Position numbers and translations under genes: made by a program. A stretch of DNA of 64,000 bases from Lysobacter sp. Root690 (GTDB lineage: Bacteria > Pseudomonadota > Gammaproteobacteria > Xanthomonadales > Xanthomonadaceae). The DNA is taken from contig NZ_LMHM01000018.1 of assembly GCF_001427785.1 (NCBI RefSeq), positions 1-64,000 of the forward strand, given 5' to 3'. Shown piece by piece: positions 36,410 to 44,944 of the stretch (position 1 is the first letter of the stretch; the number at the start of each line of letters is the position of its first letter). The notes under the pieces are model-generated. The model was not told the origin of the DNA. It saw only the letters and a list, made by a program, of their open reading frames with translations, and made no database searches.

Positions 36410-37088
36410 CCGCGGGCCGGACGGCGGCAAGCGTGGCGGCGATCGCGACGGCGCGCGTCGCCGCGACGTCCACGAGGCCGGTACCCGCGCCTTGCTCGAC
36501 GCCATCGTCGCCGGCGATCCGGACGAGGTGGTCAAGTTCGGGGATGTGTTCAACGGCCTGGGCAACCGCTCGTTCGGCATGCTGCTGTTCGTCTCCACCC
36601 TGCCCGCCTTCATCCCGATCCCGGGCGTCGGCGGCGCGATCAGCGGCCCGCTGGTGGTGCTGGTCGGTCTGCAACTGCTGATCGGCCTGCGCCGGCCGTG
36701 GCTGCCGGGCTTCATCGCCCGGCGCGGCCCGCATCGCAGCGCGATGGCCAGGTTCCGCAATCTGCTGGCGCCATGGCTGACCCGGCTGGAGCGTTTCGTC
36801 AGCCCGCGCGCGACCGCGCTGCTCGATCATCGCGCCGCCAATGCCTTTACCGGTTTGTTGCTGGTGCTGCTCGGCATCCTGTTGTCGCTGCCGATCCCGT
36901 TCACCAATTTCCTGTTCGGCGCGCTGCTGCTGTTGTTCGCGTTCGCGCTGCTGGAACGCGACGGCAAGCTGATGGGCATCGCCTGGGTCGCCGGGGTGAT
37001 CGCGGTGGCGGTGTTCGGGGTGCTGTCGGGCAGCCTGGCGCAGGCGGCGGCGGAGTGGATTGCGTTGTTGCGGGCTAAGTTGGGCTGA
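36393..37088 (+). CDS. ExoD-like exopolysaccharide synthesis protein
   Basis: A 231-residue membrane protein matching the ExoD family. A charged N-terminus is followed by FGDVFNGLGNRSFGMLLFVS, TLPAFIPIPGVGGAISGPLV and four to five hydrophobic helices. GLQLLIGLRRPWLP is a characteristic loop. ExoD was linked to exopolysaccharide production and stress in rhizobia; the mechanism is unknown. The start overlaps the previous gene by 17 bases, so translation is probably coupled. Confidence 0.87.
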   Translation: MTAAADRGPDGGKRGGDRDGARRRDVHEAGTRALLDAIVAGDPDEVVKFGDVFNGLGNRSFGMLLFVSTLPAFIPIPGVGGAISGPLVVLVGLQLLIGLRRPWLPGFIARRGPHRSAMARFRNLLAPWLTRLERFVSPRATALLDHRAANAFTGLLLVLLGILLSLPIPFTNFLFGALLLLFAFALLERDGKLMGIAWVAGVIAVAVFGVLSGSLAQAAAEWIALLRAKLG

Positions 37089-37116
37089 CTCGCGGGCGCC
37101 TTACGCCGCGTCTTCG

Positions 37117-37217
37117 CTTTTGCTCGTCATTCCCGCGAAGGCGGGAATCCAGGGCTTCACCGCGACATGACTCTGAAGTCTCTGGATTCCCGCCTTCGCG
37201 GGAATGACGAGCAAAAG
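37117..37217. repeat. Dispersed repeat R2, perfect inverted pair
   Basis: Two perfectly complementary arms of about 36 bases (CTTTTGCTCGTCATTCCCGC... and its reverse complement) are separated by about 29 bases. Each arm itself contains the CCCGCGAAGGCGGG palindrome. It lies just after the ExoD-like stop and could fold into a long cruciform or hairpin. Confidence 0.85.
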
Positions 37218-37269
37218 CAAAAAGCGCTGGTGCGGGACGCAAGCGGAACCGAACGCCATCGATCAACAC

Positions 37270-37350
37270 AGTGATGAGTAGAGAACAGTGAGGAGTGAGT
37301 AAAAGCCCAGAACCCTTACTCACTCCTCACTCTTCTGCACTCACTTTCTC
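37270..37350. repeat. Dispersed repeat R3, copy 2
   Basis: GTGAGGAGTGAGTAAAAGCC is followed after 10 bases by TTACTCACTCCTCACTC. The two arms are inverted repeats. The element lies in the tail-to-tail gap between the ExoD-like and GGDEF-EAL genes, next to the R2 pair. Confidence 0.75.
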
Positions 37351-37353
37351 GCT

Positions 37354-39486
37354 TCAAGCCAGCAGCAGCAAAAACTCCTGCGCATTCACCGGATGCCCAA
37401 GCCAGTACCCCTGCGCCAGATCGCAGCCGCGCTCGCGCAGCACCGCGTACTGGCCTTCCTTCTCCACGCCCTCGGCGACGACGATGATGCCCAGCGAATG
37501 CGCCATCGCGATGATCGCGGTGGTCAGCGCCAGATCGTCGGGATCGCGCAGCACGTCGGCGATGAAACTGCGGTCGATCTTGACCCCGTCCACCGGCACC
37601 CGGCGCAGATGGCTCAGGCCGGAGAAGCCGGTGCCGAAGTCGTCCAGCCACACCTTCACCCCGCTCGCGCGCAACCGCGACAGCAGGCTGCTTGCGTGGA
37701 CCTCGTCGCCGATGACCGCGGTCTCGGTGAGCTCCAGATGCAGTTGCTGCGCGGGCAGTCCGGTTTCGTGCAGACAGGCCGCGACCACGTTGGGCAGGTC
37801 GCCGCTGCGCAACTGGCGCGGCGAAACATTGACCGATACGAACAGCGACTCCGCGCCAATACGCGTATTGCGCCACGACACCGCGTCCTCGCAAGCCGCG
37901 CGCAACACCTGCGGACCGAGGGTTTCGATCAGGCCGCTCTGCTCGGCGACATCGATGAACACCGACGGCGCGATCAGGCCCTGCTCGGGATGCTTCCAGC
38001 GCAACAGCGCCTCGGCGCCGACCATCTTGCCGTCGGCGAGGCGGAACACCGGTTGATACACCAGACTCAGTTCGCCGCGATCCCAGGCGCCGCGCAATTC
38101 GTGCTCCAGGTGAACCCGGCGCTCCACCGCCTGATCCATCGCCCGGCTGTAGAAGCGATAGCAATTCTTGCCGGCGACCTTGGCCTGGTACATGGCGATG
38201 TCGCCGTTCTTCATCAGCGCTGTCGCGCCGGACGCGTCTTCGGGATACAGGGTCACGCCGATCGAAGTGCCGAGAAACACCTGACGATCGTGCACCACGA
38301 TCGGCTGGCCGAGTTCGGCCACCAGCACTTCGGCCAGATGCGTGGCGACGGTGCGCGCCTCGCCGTTGCGCTCGCGGCTGCCCTCGACCAGGATCACGAA
38401 TTCGTCGCCGCCGAAGCGCGCCAACAGCGCGCGTTCGCCGCCGATCCGGCGCACCGTGTCCTGGATGCGCTGGGCGAACTGCAGCAGCACATCGTCGCCG
38501 GCATCGTGGCCGAGGGTGTCGTTGACGCGCTTGAAATCGTCGATATCGGCGAATAGCAGGCCGAGCTGGCCGCCGTCGCCGCGCAGATGCAGCAGCCGCT
38601 GGTCCAGCCACTCGCGAAACGCGAGCCGGTTGGCCAGCCCGGTCAGCGCGTCGGTGTAGGCCATGCGGCGGATGTCGCGATCGTGCCGCGCGAGGCTGTG
38701 GCTCATGCGGCTGAACGCATGCATCAGGTCGCCGACTTCGTCGTTGGGATGCCCGGCCGGAGGCGCGCTGTCGAACTGTCCGTTCTCGATCGCCTGGGCC
38801 GCGTCGGCGAGTTCGCGGATCGGCTTGACCAGCCAACGCTGGATCAGCCACACCATCAGCACGCCGAGCGCGAGCAGGCCCACGCTGAGCAGCCCGACCC
38901 ACAGCAACTGGCGCCGGCCCAGTTCCTCCAGCCGTTGCCGCAGTTGATCGAGGGCGCTGTCCTGATACGTGCGCATCGCCTTGAGGTCGTAGCCTACGCG
39001 CACGCCGCCGAGCCGCTGTTGGCCGATCTTGATTGGCATCGACACGTCGAAGGTGTGCTCGCCCCATTGAGTGTGCAGCGCGCGCGCGGCGACCACCTGC
39101 CTGGCCATCGCATCGTCCATGCGCTTGCCGTAGCTGGGAATCTCCTCGCTGCCGTCGTGGACGATGTTGCCGTCGCTGTCGTAGACGATCACGTAGCGCA
39201 CGCCCGGATTGGCCAGCGCCGCGCGGCTGAGTTCGCCGATCGCGTCCAGGTCGAAGTAGTACAGCGGGTTGGTCAGCGAGCCGGCGAGCTGCGCCACCTC
39301 GCCTTCGCCGTGACGGCGCAGGCTTTCGACGAAGCTGTCGCGCATCGCATCGCGGCTGACCCCGACCACTTCGGCCTGAATGCGCTCCTGCCGATACAGC
39401 AACAGCGCGATCAGCGTGACCACGACCAGAAACGCCACTCCCATGATCGACAGGAACTTGGCCTGCAGGCCGGCGCGCAGTCTCAT
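37354..39486 (-). CDS. Membrane receptor with HAMP, GGDEF and EAL domains
   Basis: A 710-residue protein. Membrane helices at about 11-31 and 194-215 enclose a periplasmic sensor region of ~160 residues. A HAMP segment follows (216-268), then GGDEF (359-363, intact GGDEF) and EAL (492-494, with DDFGTG at 615-620). No RxxD inhibitory site stands in the usual place before GGDEF. Both catalytic signatures look intact, so it could make or break cyclic di-GMP. The ATG overlaps the stop of the upstream PhnD-like gene as ATGA. This suggests the binding protein delivers the signal sensed by the periplasmic domain. Confidence 0.92.
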   Translation of the reverse strand: MRLRAGLQAKFLSIMGVAFLVVVTLIALLLYRQERIQAEVVGVSRDAMRDSFVESLRRHGEGEVAQLAGSLTNPLYYFDLDAIGELSRAALANPGVRYVIVYDSDGNIVHDGSEEIPSYGKRMDDAMARQVVAARALHTQWGEHTFDVSMPIKIGQQRLGGVRVGYDLKAMRTYQDSALDQLRQRLEELGRRQLLWVGLLSVGLLALGVLMVWLIQRWLVKPIRELADAAQAIENGQFDSAPPAGHPNDEVGDLMHAFSRMSHSLARHDRDIRRMAYTDALTGLANRLAFREWLDQRLLHLRGDGGQLGLLFADIDDFKRVNDTLGHDAGDDVLLQFAQRIQDTVRRIGGERALLARFGGDEFVILVEGSRERNGEARTVATHLAEVLVAELGQPIVVHDRQVFLGTSIGVTLYPEDASGATALMKNGDIAMYQAKVAGKNCYRFYSRAMDQAVERRVHLEHELRGAWDRGELSLVYQPVFRLADGKMVGAEALLRWKHPEQGLIAPSVFIDVAEQSGLIETLGPQVLRAACEDAVSWRNTRIGAESLFVSVNVSPRQLRSGDLPNVVAACLHETGLPAQQLHLELTETAVIGDEVHASSLLSRLRASGVKVWLDDFGTGFSGLSHLRRVPVDGVKIDRSFIADVLRDPDDLALTTAIIAMAHSLGIIVVAEGVEKEGQYAVLRERGCDLAQGYWLGHPVNAQEFLLLLA

Positions 39487-40445
39487 TCGACCTCCGCGCG
39501 CACCCGCGCCACGCCCGAACCGATATGGTCCAGCGCGCGCTGCGATTCGGCGTCGATCGGCATGAAGCGGGTGGTCTTGAAGAAACGCAGCAGCGCTTCG
39601 CCGGCCTCGGGATCGCCGGCCGCGTCCATCAGCACCTCGCGCAGGCGCGCGGCGACTTTCGGATCGAGATCGCCGCGCACGACTTCCAGCGCGCGCGGAT
39701 AGTCCTCGCTGCGGCCGATCTCGATCAGGTCGCGGCGGAACGCTTCGGGCATGCGCCGCGGGTTGTTCCAGTCCAGGTTGCTCATCACCCCGGCGTCGAC
39801 CAGGCGCTTGTGCACCCAGGTCGAGACGTTGAGCTCGGAGCGCGCGAACAGATAACCGACCCCGCCGCGGTTGATGCGGTCGGTCGGCGACAACAGGATT
39901 TCCAGGGTCAGGCCGCGTTCGAGCAAGGTCGCGGCCGGGACGAAATAGGCGCTGGTCGAGGTCGGCCGTTGAAACGCGACGTTGTGGCCGCTGAGGTCTT
40001 CGAGCGAGCGCAGCCCGCTGTCGCGACGGGCGAAGAACACGCTGTGGTAGTGGCTGACCCCGTCGCGCTCGGTCAGCAGCAACGGCCGCGCGTCGGCGCG
40101 CTGCCGCAGCAGCATCGCGGTGCCGGCGGTCTCGCTGACCCAGTCGACCCGGCCGCGGCGCAGATAGCTGCCCATCTGCTGCACATCCTTGGCCATCAGG
40201 ATGCGGCCCTCGCGGATGCCGACCTCGGCCATGCGCGGGACCACGTAATCCAGCAGCGGCTTGAGCTGTTCGTAATGGGCCTTGGGATCGTCGCTGATCC
40301 GGCCCAGCACCAGCACATGCGCATCGGTGTCTTCCGGGTGGCCGCCGCGCCCGTCGTGCATATCGGGCGACGCCGCGACGCAGGCCGACGCCCCGGCCAG
40401 GACGAGCCCCCACAGCACTCTCAGAATCCGCGCGCTAGCGATCAA
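39483..40445 (-). CDS. PhnD-like periplasmic substrate-binding protein
   Basis: A 320-residue protein with a signal peptide (about residues 1-25, ending ACVAAS). It resembles phosphate/phosphite/phosphonate-type binding proteins: VLVLGRISDDPKAHYEQLKP near the start, then YHSVFFARRDSGLRSLEDLS, AFQRPTSTSAYFVP, and a C-terminal LLRFFKTTRFMPI. No ABC permease or ATPase gene is adjacent. Instead it is coupled by an ATGA overlap to a GGDEF-EAL receptor, so its role is probably ligand sensing rather than uptake. Confidence 0.88.
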   Translation of the reverse strand: MIASARILRVLWGLVLAGASACVAASPDMHDGRGGHPEDTDAHVLVLGRISDDPKAHYEQLKPLLDYVVPRMAEVGIREGRILMAKDVQQMGSYLRRGRVDWVSETAGTAMLLRQRADARPLLLTERDGVSHYHSVFFARRDSGLRSLEDLSGHNVAFQRPTSTSAYFVPAATLLERGLTLEILLSPTDRINRGGVGYLFARSELNVSTWVHKRLVDAGVMSNLDWNNPRRMPEAFRRDLIEIGRSEDYPRALEVVRGDLDPKVAARLREVLMDAAGDPEAGEALLRFFKTTRFMPIDAESQRALDHIGSGVARVRAEVE

Positions 40446-40578
40446 CTCAAGTCACCCGGTCGGATTGCCACCGCAGCGTAATCGAACCGCCGCCGCGCCG
40501 ATACGCCCGCGTTGTGCCCCCGCAACGGCCCGGCGGCGCGCGCGCAAGGCGGGTGACGGCCCGCCCATGCCCACCGGC

Positions 40579-41448
40579 TCAGCGACGCTGGCCGGCCAGC
40601 ATCGCCATGCGCTCGACGTCGGCGAGCACCCCGCGCAGCAGGCGCACTTCGCGCTCGTCCAGGTCGGCGCGCAGGAACAGCCGGCGCAGCTTGCGCATCG
40701 CCGATTCGGGCGCGCGGCCCTTGTGGAAGTCGATCGCGTCCAGCGCCTCGCCGAGCTGGCCGAAGAAGCCTTCCAGTTGCGCGTGCGAGGCCGGCGGGTC
40801 GCGGTGATCGCCGGCCGGATCGGCGGCGGCCGCGGCCAGCGCCGCGATGCGCAGCTCGTAACTGAGCACCTGCACCGCCGCGCCGAGGTTGAGCGAGCTG
40901 TAATCGGGATTGGCCGGGATATGGACCGCGGCATGGCACAGTTGCAATTCGTCGTTGTTCAGACCGGTGCGCTCGCGCCCGAACACCAGCGCGACCTGCG
41001 CGCCTTCGCGGGCGCGGGCGTCAACGCGCTCGGCGGCGAAGCGCGGCGCCAGTTCCTCCAGCGCGATCCGGCGGCTGCGCGCGGTGCAGCCCAGGACCCA
41101 GTGGCAATCGGCGATCGCCGTGGCCAGGTCGGGCAGGATCGGCGCGGCCTCCAGCACGTCGTCGGCGCCGGCGGCCATCGCGTAGGCATCGCGGTCGAGC
41201 GGTTTCTCGGGCGCGACCAGGATCAACCGCGACAGGCCCATGGTCTTCATGGCCCGGGCCGCCGAGCCGATATTGCCCGGGTGCTGGGTGCCGACCAGGA
41301 CGATGCGGATGCGGGCGGCGGCCGGGTCCGGTTCGGCGGCGGGTTGGGCCGCGCCGGGCGCGGCGGCGGGGTCGCCCTGGGCCGCGGCGGAGTTGGCACT
41401 TTCGGGCCGCTCGGGCGGCGGCGTGGTTTCGCGAGGATCGGAGTTCAT
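40579..41448 (-). CDS. trmJ: TrmJ-type tRNA (cytidine/uridine-2'-O-)-methyltransferase
   Basis: A 289-residue SpoU/SPOUT enzyme. After a ~50-residue Ala/Pro-rich N-terminal extension comes IRIVLVGTQHPGNIGSAARA (motif 1), then LVFGRERTGL (motif 2) and IPANPDYSSLNLGAAVQVLS (motif 3). TrmJ methylates the 2'-O of position 32 in certain tRNAs. It is divergent from suhB, an arrangement found in many gammaproteobacteria. The disordered N-terminal extension is longer than in E. coli. The ATG at 41448 was chosen; two extra codons upstream are possible. Confidence 0.92.
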   Translation of the reverse strand: MNSDPRETTPPPERPESANSAAAQGDPAAAPGAAQPAAEPDPAAARIRIVLVGTQHPGNIGSAARAMKTMGLSRLILVAPEKPLDRDAYAMAAGADDVLEAAPILPDLATAIADCHWVLGCTARSRRIALEELAPRFAAERVDARAREGAQVALVFGRERTGLNNDELQLCHAAVHIPANPDYSSLNLGAAVQVLSYELRIAALAAAAADPAGDHRDPPASHAQLEGFFGQLGEALDAIDFHKGRAPESAMRKLRRLFLRADLDEREVRLLRGVLADVERMAMLAGQRR

Positions 41449-41455
41449 GCGCAAA

Positions 41456-41464
41456 TGGTAAACT
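41456..41464 (+). promoter_or_regulatory. Candidate extended -10 promoter for suhB
   Basis: TGGTAAACT is an extended -10 match in the 96-base gap between the divergent trmJ and suhB genes. It lies 80 bases before the suhB ATG. No clear -35 is seen. Confidence 0.4.
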
Positions 41465-41544
41465 CCCCGCCCCGGCCATACGCGCCGGCCCGCTCTTTAT
41501 CCCCGTCAGTCCTGCCCCACCTCACCCGTTCGAGGCCGTAAACC

Positions 41545-42363
41545 ATGCAGAAACCCGCCGTCACCCTCATGGTCAAGGCCGCTCGCTCCGCCGGCAACGT
41601 GCTGCTGCGCCACATGCACCGCCTGGATGCGCTGAACATCGTCGAGAAGGACCGCATGGACTACGCCAGCGAAGTCGACAGCCTGGCCGAAGCGGAGATC
41701 ATCAAGGAATTCCGCCGCGCCACCCCCGACTACGCCATCCTCGGCGAGGAAAGCGGCCCGATCGGCCAGGCCCGTTTCACCTGGGTCATCGATCCGCTCG
41801 ACGGCACCAGCAACTACCTGCACGGCATCCCGCATTTCTGCGTGTCGATCGCGCTGTGCGAAAACGGCGAACCGATCCACGGCGTGATCTTCGATCCGCT
41901 GCGCAACGACCTGTTCACCACCAGCCGCGGCAGCGGCACCCAGCTCAACGAAAAGCGCGTGCGCATCGCCGAGCGCAAGGACCTGACCGGCGCGATGCTG
42001 ATCACCGGCTTCCCGCCGCGCGAACGCGCCCGCGCCAGCGCCCACCTCAAGTGTCTGGACAATCTGCTGGTCGACGCAGAGGACGTGCGCCGCACCGGCT
42101 CGGCCGCGCTCGACCTGGCCTACGTCGCCTGCGGCCGCGCCGACGCTTATTTCGAAGCCGGCCTGAAGCCGTGGGACATCGCCGCCGGCGCCCTGATGGT
42201 GCGCGAGGCCGGCGGCAAGGTCTGCGACTTCAAGGGCCGTTCGACTGGGCCGATGGACAATCGCGGCTTGCCGCCGCGGCAGTTGGTCGCTGGTAATTTG
42301 AAGATCGCCGATGCGTTGCAGAATCGGATCGTCAATACGGGGTATGCGGCGGCGTTTGATTGA
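41545..42363 (+). CDS. suhB: Inositol-1-monophosphatase (SuhB)
   Basis: A 272-residue phosphatase of the usual length. Metal-binding motifs are GEES (67-70), [15 protein letters not shown] (80-94) and [18 protein letters not shown] near residue 210. SuhB hydrolyses inositol monophosphate and in E. coli also takes part in rRNA antitermination complexes. The gene is monocistronic here, with a terminator after it. Confidence 0.94.
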   Translation: MQKPAVTLMVKAARSAGNVLLRHMHRLDALNIVEKDRMDYASEVDSLAEAEIIKEFRRATPDYAILGEESGPIGQARFTWVIDPLDGTSNYLHGIPHFCVSIALCENGEPIHGVIFDPLRNDLFTTSRGSGTQLNEKRVRIAERKDLTGAMLITGFPPRERARASAHLKCLDNLLVDAEDVRRTGSAALDLAYVACGRADAYFEAGLKPWDIAAGALMVREAGGKVCDFKGRSTGPMDNRGLPPRQLVAGNLKIADALQNRIVNTGYAAAFD

Positions 42364-42392
42364 CGCGCATGCCGTAGCATTGACTGGGCATA

Positions 42393-42426
42393 AATGAAAA
42401 ACGCCGCGATTTTCGCGGCGTTTCTC
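42393..42426. terminator. Bidirectional terminator after suhB
   Basis: The hairpin GAAAAACGCCGCG-ATTTT-CGCGGCGTTTCTC lies between two convergent genes. The A-run and T-run on either side make it usable for both strands. Confidence 0.9.
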
Positions 42427-42469
42427 GTATTGCGTCCGATCCAACGTTGCAGACCGTTTGCTCCGGCGC

Positions 42470-42886
42470 CTAAGTGAGGCTAATGAACTCCTTGCGCAAA
42501 GGGTCGAAAACAAAGGCGCCCTCGATGCCACACAAGTACTCCATCATCCAGATCACGTGATTGGTGTATACCCTGTCATCGTCCGAGCCAAACACCACGC
42601 GTACTCGACGCCCGATACCGGAAAGGTCCGGGATATCAGGCGTTCCCGCGATGCGCTGTATTTCCCGCGAGTCGGCGAGAACCGACGGCCCATCCTCGTA
42701 AAACACCAAGATTGCCCAGTTCGGCCAACGCAGCCTCAACGAACGCTCGGTCGTGAACGGCAGCACTTCGAATTGCGCGACCAGATCGGTTTCCAGGGCG
42801 AAACACCGGCCCAGTTCAGTATCGATCCGTTCGATCGACGTCAGCGGCGAATCCTCGCCGAGCAATGCGTACAAGACGAAGCTCAT
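42470..42886 (-). CDS. Hypothetical protein, 138 residues
   Basis: A soluble protein beginning MSFVLYALLGEDSPLTSIER. It also contains LRLRWPNWAILVFYEDGPSV and TNHVIWMMEYLCGIEGAFVF near the C-terminus. The family is not recognised; the pattern of short strands and an aromatic-rich C-terminal helix is like small immunity or bacteriocin-associated proteins. The start overlaps the methyltransferase stop (ATGA), so the two are translated together. Lower GC than its neighbours hints at transfer. Confidence 0.65.
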   Translation of the reverse strand: MSFVLYALLGEDSPLTSIERIDTELGRCFALETDLVAQFEVLPFTTERSLRLRWPNWAILVFYEDGPSVLADSREIQRIAGTPDIPDLSGIGRRVRVVFGSDDDRVYTNHVIWMMEYLCGIEGAFVFDPLRKEFISLT

Positions 42887-43755
42887 GATATGTCTGCGCG
42901 CTTGTTGATCGCGGTCACCACCCAAGTCGCTCCGTTCACCGCGATGCCCTCATCGGTGGCGATCGCCTCCAAGGCCTCTTCGATGGCCTGCGCCGCCCGC
43001 GCACGAACATCTTCGCTCTGCGCCGCCAACAGCCGCTGGATTGGCCCGACCCGGAACACCTGCTGCAACGCATCCTCGGCCATGGCCTCGCGAGTGTCGC
43101 CGCGGCCGTGGTAGAACGGCGCCTCGAAGGCGCGCAGTTCGATCTGGGCGAATCCGGCCTCGGTCAGAATCCGCTCGACCCGCTGCGGGTCGCTGAAGGC
43201 GAACGGGCCGGGCGCGCTCGTGTCGACGCTCGGCTGTTCGACGATCCCGGCGATCGCGTTCAACGGCAGCACGTACCAGTCGTTCTTCGCCGGTTCCTGC
43301 CAGCACGCGAAGGCGATCCGGCCGCCGGGCTTGAGGGTTTCGCGCAGTTCGGTGAACGCGGCGACCGGGTCGTCGAAGAACATCACGCCGAAGCGCGAGA
43401 ACAGTAGATCGAAGCTGTGCGGCGCGAACAAGGGCGCGCTGGCGTCGGCGAGGTGGAACTCGACCGGCAGCCCGGACGCCTGCGCGCGTTCGCGCGCGCG
43501 ACCGATCAGCGGTTCGGACACGTCCACGCCGATCACGTTGCCATCCGCTCCGACCGCGCGTGCCAGCGCTAGCGAGGTCGCGCCCGCGCCGCAACCGATG
43601 TCGAGCACTGATTCGCCGGGTCGCGGCGCGGCAGCGGCGAACGCCACCTCGCCGTAGGCGGCGGTGCGCTCATCGAGCCAATCGTTGTAGGTCAGCCAGC
43701 GATCGCCGACCGGGCCGTTCCAGTCGTTGATCTGTTGTTGGTTGCGTGCGGACAT
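42883..43755 (-). CDS. Class I SAM-dependent methyltransferase
   Basis: A 290-residue enzyme. The SAM-binding motif I is VLDIGCGAGATSLALARAVG, followed by VIGVDVSEPLIGRARERA (motif II) and FDLLFSRFGVMFFDDPVAAF (post-II). RETLKPGGRIAFACWQ is motif III. It belongs to the broad UbiE/Methyltransf_11 group; the substrate cannot be inferred. It forms a two-gene operon with the small protein downstream. Confidence 0.9.
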   Translation of the reverse strand: MSARNQQQINDWNGPVGDRWLTYNDWLDERTAAYGEVAFAAAAPRPGESVLDIGCGAGATSLALARAVGADGNVIGVDVSEPLIGRARERAQASGLPVEFHLADASAPLFAPHSFDLLFSRFGVMFFDDPVAAFTELRETLKPGGRIAFACWQEPAKNDWYVLPLNAIAGIVEQPSVDTSAPGPFAFSDPQRVERILTEAGFAQIELRAFEAPFYHGRGDTREAMAEDALQQVFRVGPIQRLLAAQSEDVRARAAQAIEEALEAIATDEGIAVNGATWVVTAINKRADIS

Positions 43756-43910
43756 GTTCGCTCCAGGGAATCAGGTCTGGCCTTCGCCTTTCGATAAGGA
43801 TATCGCCATGGCCGGCGAAGCCGATCTGCCACCGCATCATCGAACGACGACACGAAAATATCGACTACGCCCCGCCTCGCCAGCGCCATCAGCCGGGCGG
43901 CACCGCCCAA

Positions 43911-43942
43911 GAAAAAGGCCGCGCAATGCGCGGCCTTTTTCG
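43911..43942. terminator. Rho-independent terminator after secF
   Basis: The hairpin AAAAAGGCCGCGC-AAT-GCGCGGCCTTTTT lies about 20 bases beyond the secF stop (minus strand). It ends the Sec operon before the methyltransferase gene. Confidence 0.9.
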
Positions 43943-43962
43943 TCCAACCAACCCGCCGTCGG

Positions 43963-44928
43963 TTACGGACGACGCGCTAGCGCCGCGTCGTCCTTGGCCT
44001 TGGGCAGCAAGTCCTGCTTGGTGACCTTGAGGAAGCCCAGGGTCAGCAACGGACAGGCGACGAAGATCGAGGACACGGTGCCGATGATGATGCCGAGCAT
44101 CTGCGATTCGGCCATGCCGCGCAGCGAACCGCCGCCGTAGATGTACAGCGCGACCACGGTCAGGAATGCCACGAACGAAGTGATCACCGTGCGCGACAGG
44201 GTCTGGTTAATCGACTTGTTGAGGATGACCTCCGGATCGGCACGCATCGAACGGAAGTTCTCGCGCACGCGGTCGAACACCACGATGGTGTCGTTGATCG
44301 AGTAGCCCATCACCGACAGGATGCCGGCCAGCACGGTCAGGTCGAATTCGTGGCCGCTGAGCGCGAACCAGCCGGCGACCACAATCACGTCGTGCAAGGT
44401 GGTGATGATCGCCGCCACCGCGAACTTCCATTCGAAGCGGAAGGCGATGTAGATCAGGAAGCCGACGACCACGAAGATCAGCGCTTTCAGGCCGTTGAGG
44501 GCCAGTTCCTTGCCGATCTGGGGACCGACGAATTCGTTGCGCAGGATCTTGCCGGTGTTGCCGCTGGCGGTGACCGCCTTCATCACCGCCTGGGCGGCGT
44601 GCGCGGTGGCGGCGGAGGAATCGTCGCCCTCGCGCGGCTGCAGACGCACCAGCAGTTCGTTGCCCGAGCCGTAGGTCTGGACCTGGGCGCTGTCGTAACC
44701 GTCGGCGGCGAGCTTGTCGCGGATGGCGTCGAGCGAGGCGGCCTTGTCCAGGTGCACTTCGACCAGGTTGCCGCCGGTGAAGTCGAGGGCGAAGTTGAAG
44801 CCGCGGGTGGCCATCGCCCCGATCGCGACGAACATGATGATGGCGGCGATGGCGATCGACAGCCACCGCATCTTCATGAAGTTGATGTTGGCGTCGTTCG
44901 GCAGCAGGGTCAGCGGGAAAATTTTCAT
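43963..44928 (-). CDS. secF: Protein translocase subunit SecF
   Basis: A 321-residue inner-membrane protein with six helices. Family motifs are the N-terminal FNFALDFTGGNLVEVHLDKA and, later, VMGYSINDTIVVFDRVREN. SecF works with SecD and YajC to use the proton gradient for late steps of Sec-dependent export. The ATG at 44928 gives the usual N-terminus; the in-frame extension to 44982 overlaps secD and is rejected. It is the last gene of the yajC-secD-secF set. Confidence 0.96.
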   Translation of the reverse strand: MKIFPLTLLPNDANINFMKMRWLSIAIAAIIMFVAIGAMATRGFNFALDFTGGNLVEVHLDKAASLDAIRDKLAADGYDSAQVQTYGSGNELLVRLQPREGDDSSAATAHAAQAVMKAVTASGNTGKILRNEFVGPQIGKELALNGLKALIFVVVGFLIYIAFRFEWKFAVAAIITTLHDVIVVAGWFALSGHEFDLTVLAGILSVMGYSINDTIVVFDRVRENFRSMRADPEVILNKSINQTLSRTVITSFVAFLTVVALYIYGGGSLRGMAESQMLGIIIGTVSSIFVACPLLTLGFLKVTKQDLLPKAKDDAALARRP

Positions 44929-44944
44929 GTCTGGAGTATTCCCG

